Below the pieces are notes generated by a model that saw nothing but the letters and a program-made list of their open reading frames with translations, did not search any database and was not told the origin of the DNA. DNA of 64,000 bases from Gammaproteobacteria bacterium. Lineage in GTDB: Bacteria; Pseudomonadota; Gammaproteobacteria; S012-40. The DNA is taken from assembly GCA_029881255.1 (NCBI GenBank), contig JAOUMY010000003.1, positions 395,865-459,864 of the forward strand. Reading direction: 5' to 3'. A program made the translations under genes and the position numbers. Below are positions 20,146-27,792 of the stretch, one piece after another. The stretch's first letter is position 1, and each line of letters begins with the position of its first letter.

Positions 20146-20578
20146 TTTTTACTCCCTTATAGTTTTCGAGCTTACATAACTAAATTGCTCCGCCTTTCCC
20201 CGTCGACAAAACGCTGATCGTTTAAGCATGTCAACGCTACGTGAAACTGGTATGAGATTGCTAACACGTTTTTCAACGCACTTTGAGTCGCGAGCTTCGT
20301 TTGAGCAGTTCATCGCTTATCTCATTTTTTAACCACGTATTGCAAAGGGACGGAGATTTTTCTCCATAAAATTAGGGTGCGCACATTTGTGATACACAAA
20401 GACATATTAGCAATACATTTCCAAAACATTACCGTTCAGATAACTAAGCAAAATAGTATATTAATATTCTCTAATATTTATCAGCTATGGTTAAGTTCGC
20501 GGTGTTTAAATAAAACCATAGAGAGAGTTTTTCAAACAGCAACACAAAACATCAACGTGATGTGAGGAGGATAAAGAT
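20146..20578. other. 433-base intergenic region upstream of the GGM microgene
   Basis: No ORF of credible coding character was seen. It is AT-rich toward the right. It contains a small hairpin GGAGA-TTTT-TCTCC (20352-20365), a GTGCGCAC palindrome (20377-20384) and a 15-base inverted repeat TTTGTG-ATA-CACAAA (20386-20400) that could be an operator. No convincing sigma-70 -35/-10 pair was found. The region must hold the promoters for the lipoprotein gene (leftward) and the microgene (rightward). Confidence 0.5.
20386..20400. promoter_or_regulatory. Inverted repeat, possible operator
   Basis: TTTGTG-ATA-CACAAA is a perfect 6-bp inverted repeat with a 3-base spacer, about 180 bases before the GGM microgene. 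The length is typical of a dimeric repressor site. No cognate regulator can be named. Confidence 0.3.
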
Positions 20579-20659
20579 ATGGGTGGCATGGGCGGAATGG
20601 GTGGTATGGGCGGAATGGGTGGTATGGGCGGTATGGGCGGTATGGGCGGCGGTATGTAA
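20579..20659 (+). CDS. 26-residue Gly-Gly-Met repeat microprotein
   Basis: The ORF reads (Met-Gly-Gly) seven times, then Met-Gly-Gly-Gly-Met, then TAA: 26 residues made only of Met and Gly. Translation is well supported by a perfect Shine-Dalgarno AGGAGG at 20565-20570, 8 bases before the ATG. An in-frame TGA at 20558-20560 rules out a longer protein. A strong hairpin follows 43 bases after the stop. Glycine codons alternate GGT, GGC and GGA, so the repeat is conserved at protein level more than at DNA level. The composition resembles the GGM tails of GroEL but with no chaperone attached. The role is unknown; binding of metals by methionine thioethers or membrane/chaperone interaction are guesses. 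Confidence 0.7.
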   Translation: MGGMGGMGGMGGMGGMGGMGGMGGGM

Positions 20660-20702
20660 TCACAGCGTTAACCACTCCACTGAACTCATCAAGACCTTAA
20701 AC

Positions 20703-20735
20703 CAACAACCCCCTGAGACTATCAGGGGGTTGTTG
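20703..20735. terminator. Strong hairpin between GGM microgene and convergent hybrid kinase
   Basis: A perfect 14-bp stem (CAACAACCCCCTGA / TCAGGGGGTTGTTG) with a 5-base loop GACTA. The following T-run is poor (GTATCAATATC), so termination is likely but not textbook. It sits between two convergent genes and could serve both strands. Confidence 0.7.
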
Positions 20736-20782
20736 TATCAATATCACAAACTGTACAAACAATTACCCACATTCAAATCATC

Positions 20783-23700
20783 TCAAATATCCGTACCGGT
20801 TTTTTTGGCTATCTTGTGTAGTGACTCTAGCGCGGCATCGAAGTCATAAGATGCGATATTCTGTTCTAACTCGACAATTTCTGGCTCTATTACGTCTCTT
20901 TGGAATTGCGCCCTTAGTTCTACAATCTTTTCACTTGCGTCGGTATCACCGGATTCCAGCATTCGTGCAAACTCCTTCAAATCGACATTCTTTTTCCCTT
21001 GATCGATAGAAATGACATTGTCATTCGCTTTCTCATCGCTATCCAGATCTGCCTGGTATAACGCTTCCAAAACTCTGCTCAGTTCTTCTTCCAGATATTT
21101 CAAACGAACGAGAATTTCCTCGGTATCCACACGTTCAGCAAAGGCCATTTGCAATTTCTCTGCGCGAGATTGCGCCTCTAAAGCGCCAATATTCCCTGAC
21201 ACGCCTTTTAATGTATGCGCGAGACGATGGGCAGTCTCAATATCATCCACGTTGAACGCCGCCATGAACTCATTAACAAAGCTGGAATTTTTTCTATATT
21301 TCAGCAAAAGTTTTTTGTACAAATCAAGATTATTGTTACAAATACGTAGCCCATATGCCGTATCAATTCCCTGAATCGTTGGAAGCAAGCTGCCGTCAAC
21401 AGACTGCAGACGCCTTTGTACCGTACTTGCGTCAATTTCCGTATGACAAATCCACCGCGCCAGAACCTGATACATTTTGTCGATGTCTAGTGGTTTTGAA
21501 ATATAGTCATTCATACCCGCGGCGAGGCAACGCTCTCTGTCGCCAACCAAGGCATTTGCGGTCATCGCAATAATAGGCAACTTTGAAAAACGTTGCTGTT
21601 TGCGAATCTCTGCTGTAGCCGTAAAGCCGTCCATCTCTGGCATATGTACATCCATCAACACCAGGTCGAATTCCAAATTGTCAAGAAACGTCAAGGCCTC
21701 TTTGCCATGATTGGCAACCGCTATTGATAATCCCACATCCTCTAACAACTCAACGGCAAGTTCCTGGTTGATCTCGTTATCCTCAACTAGCAAAATACGA
21801 TGTCCACGCAGACTGGCGAAAATATTTTCGTATGAGACCACATCTTGTTTTTCCTGTTTTACGGAAACGACATGCTCTCCTCCCAGTGCGTCAGTCAGCG
21901 CATTGAGTAGAGATGACGGGTTCACAGGTTTTAGCAATGTTCCACGCAGGGGGAGATTATCGATGTGTTTCTTAAGTTCAGAAATCGCGTAGGCGGTTAC
22001 CATAATAACAACCGGAACATGAAATAGATTCTCATCATGAAAAATGGCCTTTGTGGTTTCAATTCCATCCATTTCCGGCATTTTCCAGTCCATCAATACC
22101 AGGCTGTAAAATTCCCCTCTTGCATCGGCTGACGCCAGTTCTTTAATTGCTTCTCTACCGGACTCGCAGGTGTTCACTTTAAATCCGAAGCTTCCAACAG
22201 CTTCTTGAAGTGTTAATCGTGCAGTTTCATTGTCATCCACAATGAGCACCCGCATGGTATGTACATCAGCAGGCAGAACAGAACGTGCCGAGTTGACGGC
22301 CTCGCCTATGCCGAGCACCGATGTAAAGTAGAAACGGCTTCCGCGTCCGGGTTCGCTGTCGAAATTGATCTCACCGCGCATGAGCTCAACCAGACGACGT
22401 GAAATAACCAAACCCAGTCCTGTGCCGCCAAATTTGCGTGAAACAGAGCTATCTGCCTGCGTGAACGCCTGAAACAGCTTCTTGCGACTGTCTTCATCTA
22501 TGCCAACACCAGTATCTTGCACTTCGAACAGTAACGTTACCTGCTTCTCTTCAGTTCGCTTCACCGAAACTCGTATCTGCAATTCGCCTTTGTGAGTGAA
22601 CTTCACCGCATTGCCACCGAGATTAACAAGAACTTGAAGTAGGCGATTGGGATCACCCAATAGTTCCAACGGTACATCCGCTGCCACATGATGAATGTAT
22701 TCGAGCCCCTTTTCTTGTGCCTTCAATCCCACCAGGTTGGTTAAGCGTTCCAGCAAATCGCCCAGCATAAACGGAATACTTTCTATTTCCATATTGCCCG
22801 ACTCGATTTTGGAAAAATCAAGGACATCGTTAATTATGGAAAGCAAAGAATCAGCGGAAAAATGTACTTTTTCGATATAATTGCGCTGCTTTGCATCAAG
22901 ATCGGTTCGCAAAGCAAGCGCAGACATACCGATAATAGCATTCATCGGCGTACGAATTTCGTGACTCATCATTGCCAAGAATTCTGATTTAGCACGGCTA
23001 GCCTCTTCAGCCTTTTCGCGCTCTCTGATCAGATTCGCTTCGAATTCCCTCCTTTCCGTCAAATCGTGGACCATACCGGTAAACATTTTCCTGCCGCGAT
23101 ACACAATCTCGCTAATACCAAGACTGATTGGAAATTGATCACCTTGCTTATTCCTCCCTATCAAATCTCTGCTTGTCCCGATGATTCTTGCTTCCCCTGT
23201 CGTCAGGTAGCGTTCCATATAAGAATTGTGCCTAGTCCTATGAGATTCAGGCATTAAAATACTGACATTTTTCTTGGTGACTTCTTTGGCTGTGTAGCCA
23301 AACAAAACTTCTGCGGCATGATTGAAGCTCTCAATGGTACCAGCTTCATCGATTATAATAATTGCATCGGTAGCATTTTGTAGAATATTCCGTAAAAAGG
23401 TTTCAGATCGACGCAAATCTTCATTCGCCGCCTCGATCGCGTCAGTAGCTGATTTCAATTTCTCCTCTTCTTGTTTGCGCAGAGTAATATCTCGAATTAC
23501 CGCTACTAGCGTAGGAGCAACATTTGGTTGGGAAAATATACTGAATCTCGCCTCTATGGGAAATTGTTTACCTGAGCTTGTGCAAGCGACATCTTCCAGC
23601 GTCTCACCTAGGGACTTCCCTTCCAATAGCTGAACCACCTTGTCTATGGAGTGATCCGTGTGATTGACGAACACATCGGAAATCCTGATATGTTGAATTT

Positions 23701-24316
23701 CATTTTTTTCGTATCCAAATCGTGTTAGTGCACTTTGATTACAATCGACAATTTCATAGGAAACCAGGTCTATAAGAAATATACAGTCGCTAGTCGTATC
23801 CAGTGCAAGACGAAAACGATCATTTACGTTTCGCATTTTCTCTTGTTCGACAACAAGACTTTCGGTATACGCCTCATTAGCCAAACAAAGACGTATGGAC
23901 TTAGATAAATTTGACAATATGGGTGAAAATATTCGCGCAAACATATTCGTGTCCCGCTTATCACCCACGCCAAGGAGGATAATATGTCCGTACTCTGGAA
24001 TTTTCAGCGTTTGTTGAATAGAATATCTGTCCTGACGGATAGGCAAACACGAAAGCACAAATTCGTTATCTTTCCATAGCGTCTTAAAAGGCTGCCCTTG
24101 CGCTCCCTTGGCAATCGGATCACCAATACTCACTTCCAACCAATTGGCACTGTCACCAAACTCTTCGTCGTTACGTACGACTAGTCCGGTCGAGAATCCT
24201 GTATGAAACATCAACCGCTGCAGCACCTTCGTCAACATAGGGCGATATTTCATCTCCGACCCCATGACCTGACTCAAGTCATACAGAATGGAAAGTAGTT
24301 GAACTTGATCATTCAT
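20783..24316 (-). CDS. Multi-domain hybrid histidine kinase (PAS-PAS-HisKA-HATPase-REC-REC-Hpt)
   Basis: A 1177-residue soluble phosphorelay protein. It has an N-terminal GAF-like region at about 1-150 and PAS domains at about 165-280 and 305-420. HisKA carries His452 in MSHEIRTPMNA, and HATPase lies at about 550-670 (DTGVG 601-605, GGTGLGL 630-636). Receiver 1 has Asp743 and receiver 2 has Asp889 in LMDVHMPEMDG. An Hpt domain carries His1034 in AHTLKGVSGNIGA. A roughly 60-residue C-terminal tail (ending near ASYDFDAALESLHKIAKK) recurs in the kinase at 27793-30423. All phospho-acceptors are intact, so a full His-Asp-His relay is possible. The lone receiver at 24343-24717 lies 26 bases upstream on the same strand and is probably co-transcribed. 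Confidence 0.94.
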   Translation of the reverse strand: MNDQVQLLSILYDLSQVMGSEMKYRPMLTKVLQRLMFHTGFSTGLVVRNDEEFGDSANWLEVSIGDPIAKGAQGQPFKTLWKDNEFVLSCLPIRQDRYSIQQTLKIPEYGHIILLGVGDKRDTNMFARIFSPILSNLSKSIRLCLANEAYTESLVVEQEKMRNVNDRFRLALDTTSDCIFLIDLVSYEIVDCNQSALTRFGYEKNEIQHIRISDVFVNHTDHSIDKVVQLLEGKSLGETLEDVACTSSGKQFPIEARFSIFSQPNVAPTLVAVIRDITLRKQEEEKLKSATDAIEAANEDLRRSETFLRNILQNATDAIIIIDEAGTIESFNHAAEVLFGYTAKEVTKKNVSILMPESHRTRHNSYMERYLTTGEARIIGTSRDLIGRNKQGDQFPISLGISEIVYRGRKMFTGMVHDLTERREFEANLIREREKAEEASRAKSEFLAMMSHEIRTPMNAIIGMSALALRTDLDAKQRNYIEKVHFSADSLLSIINDVLDFSKIESGNMEIESIPFMLGDLLERLTNLVGLKAQEKGLEYIHHVAADVPLELLGDPNRLLQVLVNLGGNAVKFTHKGELQIRVSVKRTEEKQVTLLFEVQDTGVGIDEDSRKKLFQAFTQADSSVSRKFGGTGLGLVISRRLVELMRGEINFDSEPGRGSRFYFTSVLGIGEAVNSARSVLPADVHTMRVLIVDDNETARLTLQEAVGSFGFKVNTCESGREAIKELASADARGEFYSLVLMDWKMPEMDGIETTKAIFHDENLFHVPVVIMVTAYAISELKKHIDNLPLRGTLLKPVNPSSLLNALTDALGGEHVVSVKQEKQDVVSYENIFASLRGHRILLVEDNEINQELAVELLEDVGLSIAVANHGKEALTFLDNLEFDLVLMDVHMPEMDGFTATAEIRKQQRFSKLPIIAMTANALVGDRERCLAAGMNDYISKPLDIDKMYQVLARWICHTEIDASTVQRRLQSVDGSLLPTIQGIDTAYGLRICNNNLDLYKKLLLKYRKNSSFVNEFMAAFNVDDIETAHRLAHTLKGVSGNIGALEAQSRAEKLQMAFAERVDTEEILVRLKYLEEELSRVLEALYQADLDSDEKANDNVISIDQGKKNVDLKEFARMLESGDTDASEKIVELRAQFQRDVIEPEIVELEQNIASYDFDAALESLHKIAKKTGTDI

Positions 24317-24342
24317 AGCGCTTTCTCACCATTGTAATTCTG

Positions 24343-24717
24343 CTAGGCGACAAATTTCTTTACGCACTTCAGGAGTTCAGAAGGTACTATGGGTTTTTTG
24401 ATAAAGTCGCTTGCCCCAACCTCAAGTCCTTTTTTGTAATCGCCATCGCCTCCGAGCGCGCTAAGAAATACCACGGGAATATCTCTAGTCTTCTGGTTAC
24501 TCTTAAGCGCGAGACAAACTTCATATCCATCCATTTCCGGCATCACGACATCTAACAACACGAGATCCACTGGCTCATTTGATAACGCAATTTTTAAGGC
24601 TCTCTCGCCTCGTGTGGCTGCTTTTACTCTGAATTGTGTCCGCAGTGTGTTAACCGATATGTCTATATTGTCAGGGTTATCGTCAACCACAAGTATCACA
24701 GGTGAATCTTTACTCAT
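24343..24717 (-). CDS. Single-domain response regulator (receiver only)
   Basis: A 124-residue stand-alone receiver domain. The acidic pair is Asp12-Asp13 in VVDDNPDN, phospho-accepting Asp56 lies in LVLLDVVMPEMDGYEV, and the conserved Lys is in FIKKPIVP near residue 108. There is no output domain, so it acts through protein contacts or as a relay intermediate. Its sequence is of the PleD/HD-GYP-associated receiver type (VVDDNPDNIDI). It is the first gene of a two-gene unit with the large hybrid kinase, separated by 26 bases. Confidence 0.92.
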   Translation of the reverse strand: MSKDSPVILVVDDNPDNIDISVNTLRTQFRVKAATRGERALKIALSNEPVDLVLLDVVMPEMDGYEVCLALKSNQKTRDIPVVFLSALGGDGDYKKGLEVGASDFIKKPIVPSELLKCVKKFVA

Positions 24718-24992
24718 CTAGCATTCGTCCTAGGCATTAACCGTATGGAGCAGTAGAAAACAACTATATTGAAAGTGTAAATAAGCGCGTGCACATTAAC
24801 CATGCGCAGCTCTTGTTAATTATCGTAAGTGAGAGCGGCTTATTAACAATGAATTGTATAATTTTAATGCACAACAACTAAAAAAAGTAAACAGTCGTAA
24901 ATTGTAACTAGCCATCTCTGTTAAACCATAAACCACGCCACAAATCGGACGCTAGAGCTTATTAAATATTCGCATTTTTAATTCAAGGCAAA

Positions 24993-26690
24993 ATGACAAC
25001 CAATTTTACACGTCCATTTGTTCACCCTCTGCTGATGAGTGACATATCGAAAAATATGCCATTCTCAATGCAGGGTATTGCCTTAAGCTCGCTGGTATTT
25101 TCGATATTGCTTTATAGGGAGACAAGTGACTTGATGTCTCTCGCATGGGCGACGTTATTGCTTATGCTATACGGTGCCATTGTGTACTATTTCAGTGAAA
25201 TACTTCCTTTGGATATTAGGGGAAACTCACGAAAGAGCAGGTCCTGGGAATCACGACTGGCGCTAGGCAGTGCTGTTGCGGGTTTTATTTGGGGTGTGGG
25301 AGGTTACCTATTCGTTCCCGAAAACAATGCTGTATTATCACTTATCTATGCGCTATTTACCGCTGGCTTCTGCTCAATCACTTGCATAGTGTTTTCCTCC
25401 AGCGCCGAAGTATTTCCCTCGTTTTCGATACCTCCCTTACTTCTGAGCAGCGCTTTATTTTTTCGCCTTACTGATAGCCTAAATGCGCTAATTGGTACAT
25501 GCATTATCTTTTATCTATTGATTTTACTAATTGCGCATCGTCGATTGAATTTTTCGGTAAAACATCGCCTGATATTGGAAGTAAGAAACAATCGCCTAAT
25601 CAGTCGTATGCGCCTTTCCGAGGATCGACTCAATGAAGAAACTGTCAAGCTCAACAAAGAAATCAGGCAGCATGCTAACGCGATGGTTAGTTTGCTTGAA
25701 TCTAGAGAATATCTTCAGGATATCGTCAGCTGTACTTCAAGTGCACTGATTGTGACGGACTGTAATGGGTATATTGAGCTAGTCAACAACCGCGCTGAAA
25801 CCATACTGTCCTATGAGGCCAAGGAACTCGTCAATCGCAATATCAGCACCATATTACCCCAGGAGTTTTCCAGCCCTCACAGAATGATGATACAAAACTT
25901 TCTGAAAAAAGGCAGTTTCCAGCGTGGTGTCCAACTTGTCGAGGCTGAATCGCTGGTTGTCGACAAATTCAAAACACTGATTCCTGTTATGGTGAGCCTT
26001 AGCCAGACTATCATTCGGGGAAATATCGCATTCATCGTCAACATCAGAGACATGACTCTCGAAAAAAGCGACCGTGAAGCACTATTGGAGAAACAAAAAG
26101 AGCTCGAAGAAGCCAAAGAAAGACTTAGTATGGCCAATCGCAGTCTAAACGTCCTCGCCACAACGGACGGACTGACAGGTTTGGCCAATCGCCGCCATTT
26201 CGATATGTGTATTCAAAAAGAGTGGAAGAGGAGTCAGCGCTATAACACGAATATTGCTGTACTGATCTTGGATGTCGATCATTTCAAGCAATTCAACGAT
26301 ACCTTCGGTCATCAGAAAGGTGACCAGTGCCTAATGATGGTAGCGGAGGCTATCAAAAACGTCGGCGGCACAAATCGTCCAGATGACGTTGTTGCCAGAT
26401 ACGGTGGAGAAGAATTCGTCATCATGCTAAGCAATCCGACGCAGGATCATTCATACACGTTAGCCGAGTCTATACGGCGAAAAATATGGGCCATCGGTGC
26501 ACACGAGTGCGACTTCGATACTTCCAAAAACTTCAGTTTAACCATAAGTATCGGTTGTGCGTATTGTGCGGACACGAGCTCCTGCACTCCTGCGGAACTG
26601 ATTCAACTTGCTGACAAATCACTATATCGCGCTAAAGAGAAGGGAAGAAACTGTACTGTATTTGAGGAGTATAGGGGTACAAATGAGTAG
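24993..26690 (+). CDS. Membrane-bound PAS-GGDEF diguanylate cyclase
   Basis: A 565-residue enzyme making cyclic di-GMP from two GTP. Residues 25-182 hold about six hydrophobic segments forming an integral-membrane sensor of a MASE-like kind I cannot assign. A coiled-coil stretch (about 205-235) leads to a PAS domain at about 240-355 and a second coiled coil at 360-385. The GGDEF domain spans about 388-560 with the active signature GGEEF at 471-475. The RxxD inhibitory I-site (RPDD, 462-465) stands five residues before it, so product inhibition is expected. The gene overlaps the following HD-GYP gene by 8 bases. The 275 bases upstream are AT-rich and gene-free. Confidence 0.92.
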   Translation: MTTNFTRPFVHPLLMSDISKNMPFSMQGIALSSLVFSILLYRETSDLMSLAWATLLLMLYGAIVYYFSEILPLDIRGNSRKSRSWESRLALGSAVAGFIWGVGGYLFVPENNAVLSLIYALFTAGFCSITCIVFSSSAEVFPSFSIPPLLLSSALFFRLTDSLNALIGTCIIFYLLILLIAHRRLNFSVKHRLILEVRNNRLISRMRLSEDRLNEETVKLNKEIRQHANAMVSLLESREYLQDIVSCTSSALIVTDCNGYIELVNNRAETILSYEAKELVNRNISTILPQEFSSPHRMMIQNFLKKGSFQRGVQLVEAESLVVDKFKTLIPVMVSLSQTIIRGNIAFIVNIRDMTLEKSDREALLEKQKELEEAKERLSMANRSLNVLATTDGLTGLANRRHFDMCIQKEWKRSQRYNTNIAVLILDVDHFKQFNDTFGHQKGDQCLMMVAEAIKNVGGTNRPDDVVARYGGEEFVIMLSNPTQDHSYTLAESIRRKIWAIGAHECDFDTSKNFSLTISIGCAYCADTSSCTPAELIQLADKSLYRAKEKGRNCTVFEEYRGTNE

Positions 26691-27777
26691 AAACGCCAAT
26701 CTAAGAATGATCGAAGAGGACGTACGCCATCGAGTTCTTGTGGTGGACGATATGCCGGAGAATATTGACCTTCTATGTTCAATTCTTGAGGATGACTATA
26801 CCGTCGTTGTTGCCACGTCGGCGGTCAAAGCGCTTGAAATATGCACAGGCCCGAACAGTCCAGATATCGTGGTCATGGACGTCATCATGCCCGATCTGGA
26901 CGGCTTTACCGCATGTAAACGGTTAAAGGAAAATCCTGCCACGAGTGATATTCCTTTAATCTTCATAACCGCGCTCTCTAACAATGAAGATCAGAGTAGA
27001 GGTCTGGAGCTTGGCGCATCGGATTACATATATAAGCCCTTCAATCCAGGGCTCGTAAAAACGAGAATTCGCAATCAACTCATGCAAAAACAATATGCCG
27101 CCAAGCTTGAACGCGAAGTTGCAAACAGAACCTCAGAACTACTCGTAATGAAACAGGTCACCATGCAGGCCATGGGTACCCTGGCAGAGTATCGCGACCC
27201 GGAGACTGGGGCGCATATTCTGCGTACGCAGAATTATGTACGTGTTTTAGCCATTCATCTGTCGAGAGCTCCTAAGTACCATAGCGTTCTTACAGATGAT
27301 TTTATTAACATGTTGTTTCAGTCAGCGCCTTTGCACGATATCGGAAAAATCGGTATCCGAGACAACATTCTTCTAAAACCCGGCTCTTTGACAGACGATG
27401 AGTTTACTGAAATGAAGACGCACACTGTGTTGGGTAGAGACGCCATACTCAAAGCAAGTACGGGTTTGGGGGATAACTCCTTTTTACGCATCGCCGCTGA
27501 AATTGCCGCATCACACCATGAAAAATGGGATGGTAGCGGTTATCCACTCGGTCTCAAGGCAGACGAAATCCCCATTAGTGGCCGATTAATGGCGCTGGCT
27601 GATGTTTATGATGCGCTGATAAGCAAACGAGTCTACAAACCCGCATTCAGTCATGAGAAGGCGAAATCCATAATTCTTGAAGGCAAGGGAACGCATTTCG
27701 ATCCAGAAGTTGTTGATGCCTTCGTCGCTAAAGAACATGAATTTATAAAGATTGCCAGCCAATACAAAGACGAATAG
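26683..27777 (+). CDS. Response regulator with HD-GYP phosphodiesterase output
   Basis: A 364-residue regulator. The N-terminal receiver (about 15-135) has VVDDMPENIDLL and the phospho-acceptor in IVVMDVIMPDLDG. The C-terminal HD-GYP domain has the metal-binding HDIGK motif and the HHEKWDGSGYP signature, as in cyclic di-GMP phosphodiesterases. I chose the ATG at 26683 because an AGGGG site precedes it and because it begins near the receiver. An upstream in-frame start at 26608 would lie deep inside the cyclase gene. The 8-base overlap with the diguanylate cyclase suggests coupled synthesis of enzymes making and degrading the same messenger. Confidence 0.92.
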   Translation: MSRNANLRMIEEDVRHRVLVVDDMPENIDLLCSILEDDYTVVVATSAVKALEICTGPNSPDIVVMDVIMPDLDGFTACKRLKENPATSDIPLIFITALSNNEDQSRGLELGASDYIYKPFNPGLVKTRIRNQLMQKQYAAKLEREVANRTSELLVMKQVTMQAMGTLAEYRDPETGAHILRTQNYVRVLAIHLSRAPKYHSVLTDDFINMLFQSAPLHDIGKIGIRDNILLKPGSLTDDEFTEMKTHTVLGRDAILKASTGLGDNSFLRIAAEIAASHHEKWDGSGYPLGLKADEIPISGRLMALADVYDALISKRVYKPAFSHEKAKSIILEGKGTHFDPEVVDAFVAKEHEFIKIASQYKDE

Positions 27778-27792
27778 AGCTTCCGTAAATCT

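Noticed and set aside
20562..20849. 95-codon frame with a repeated Trp-Ala-Glu-Trp-Val-Val pattern
   Set aside because: It is the GGM repeat read one base out of frame. Its start has no ribosome binding site of its own at suitable distance, and it runs through the hairpin into the convergent kinase gene.
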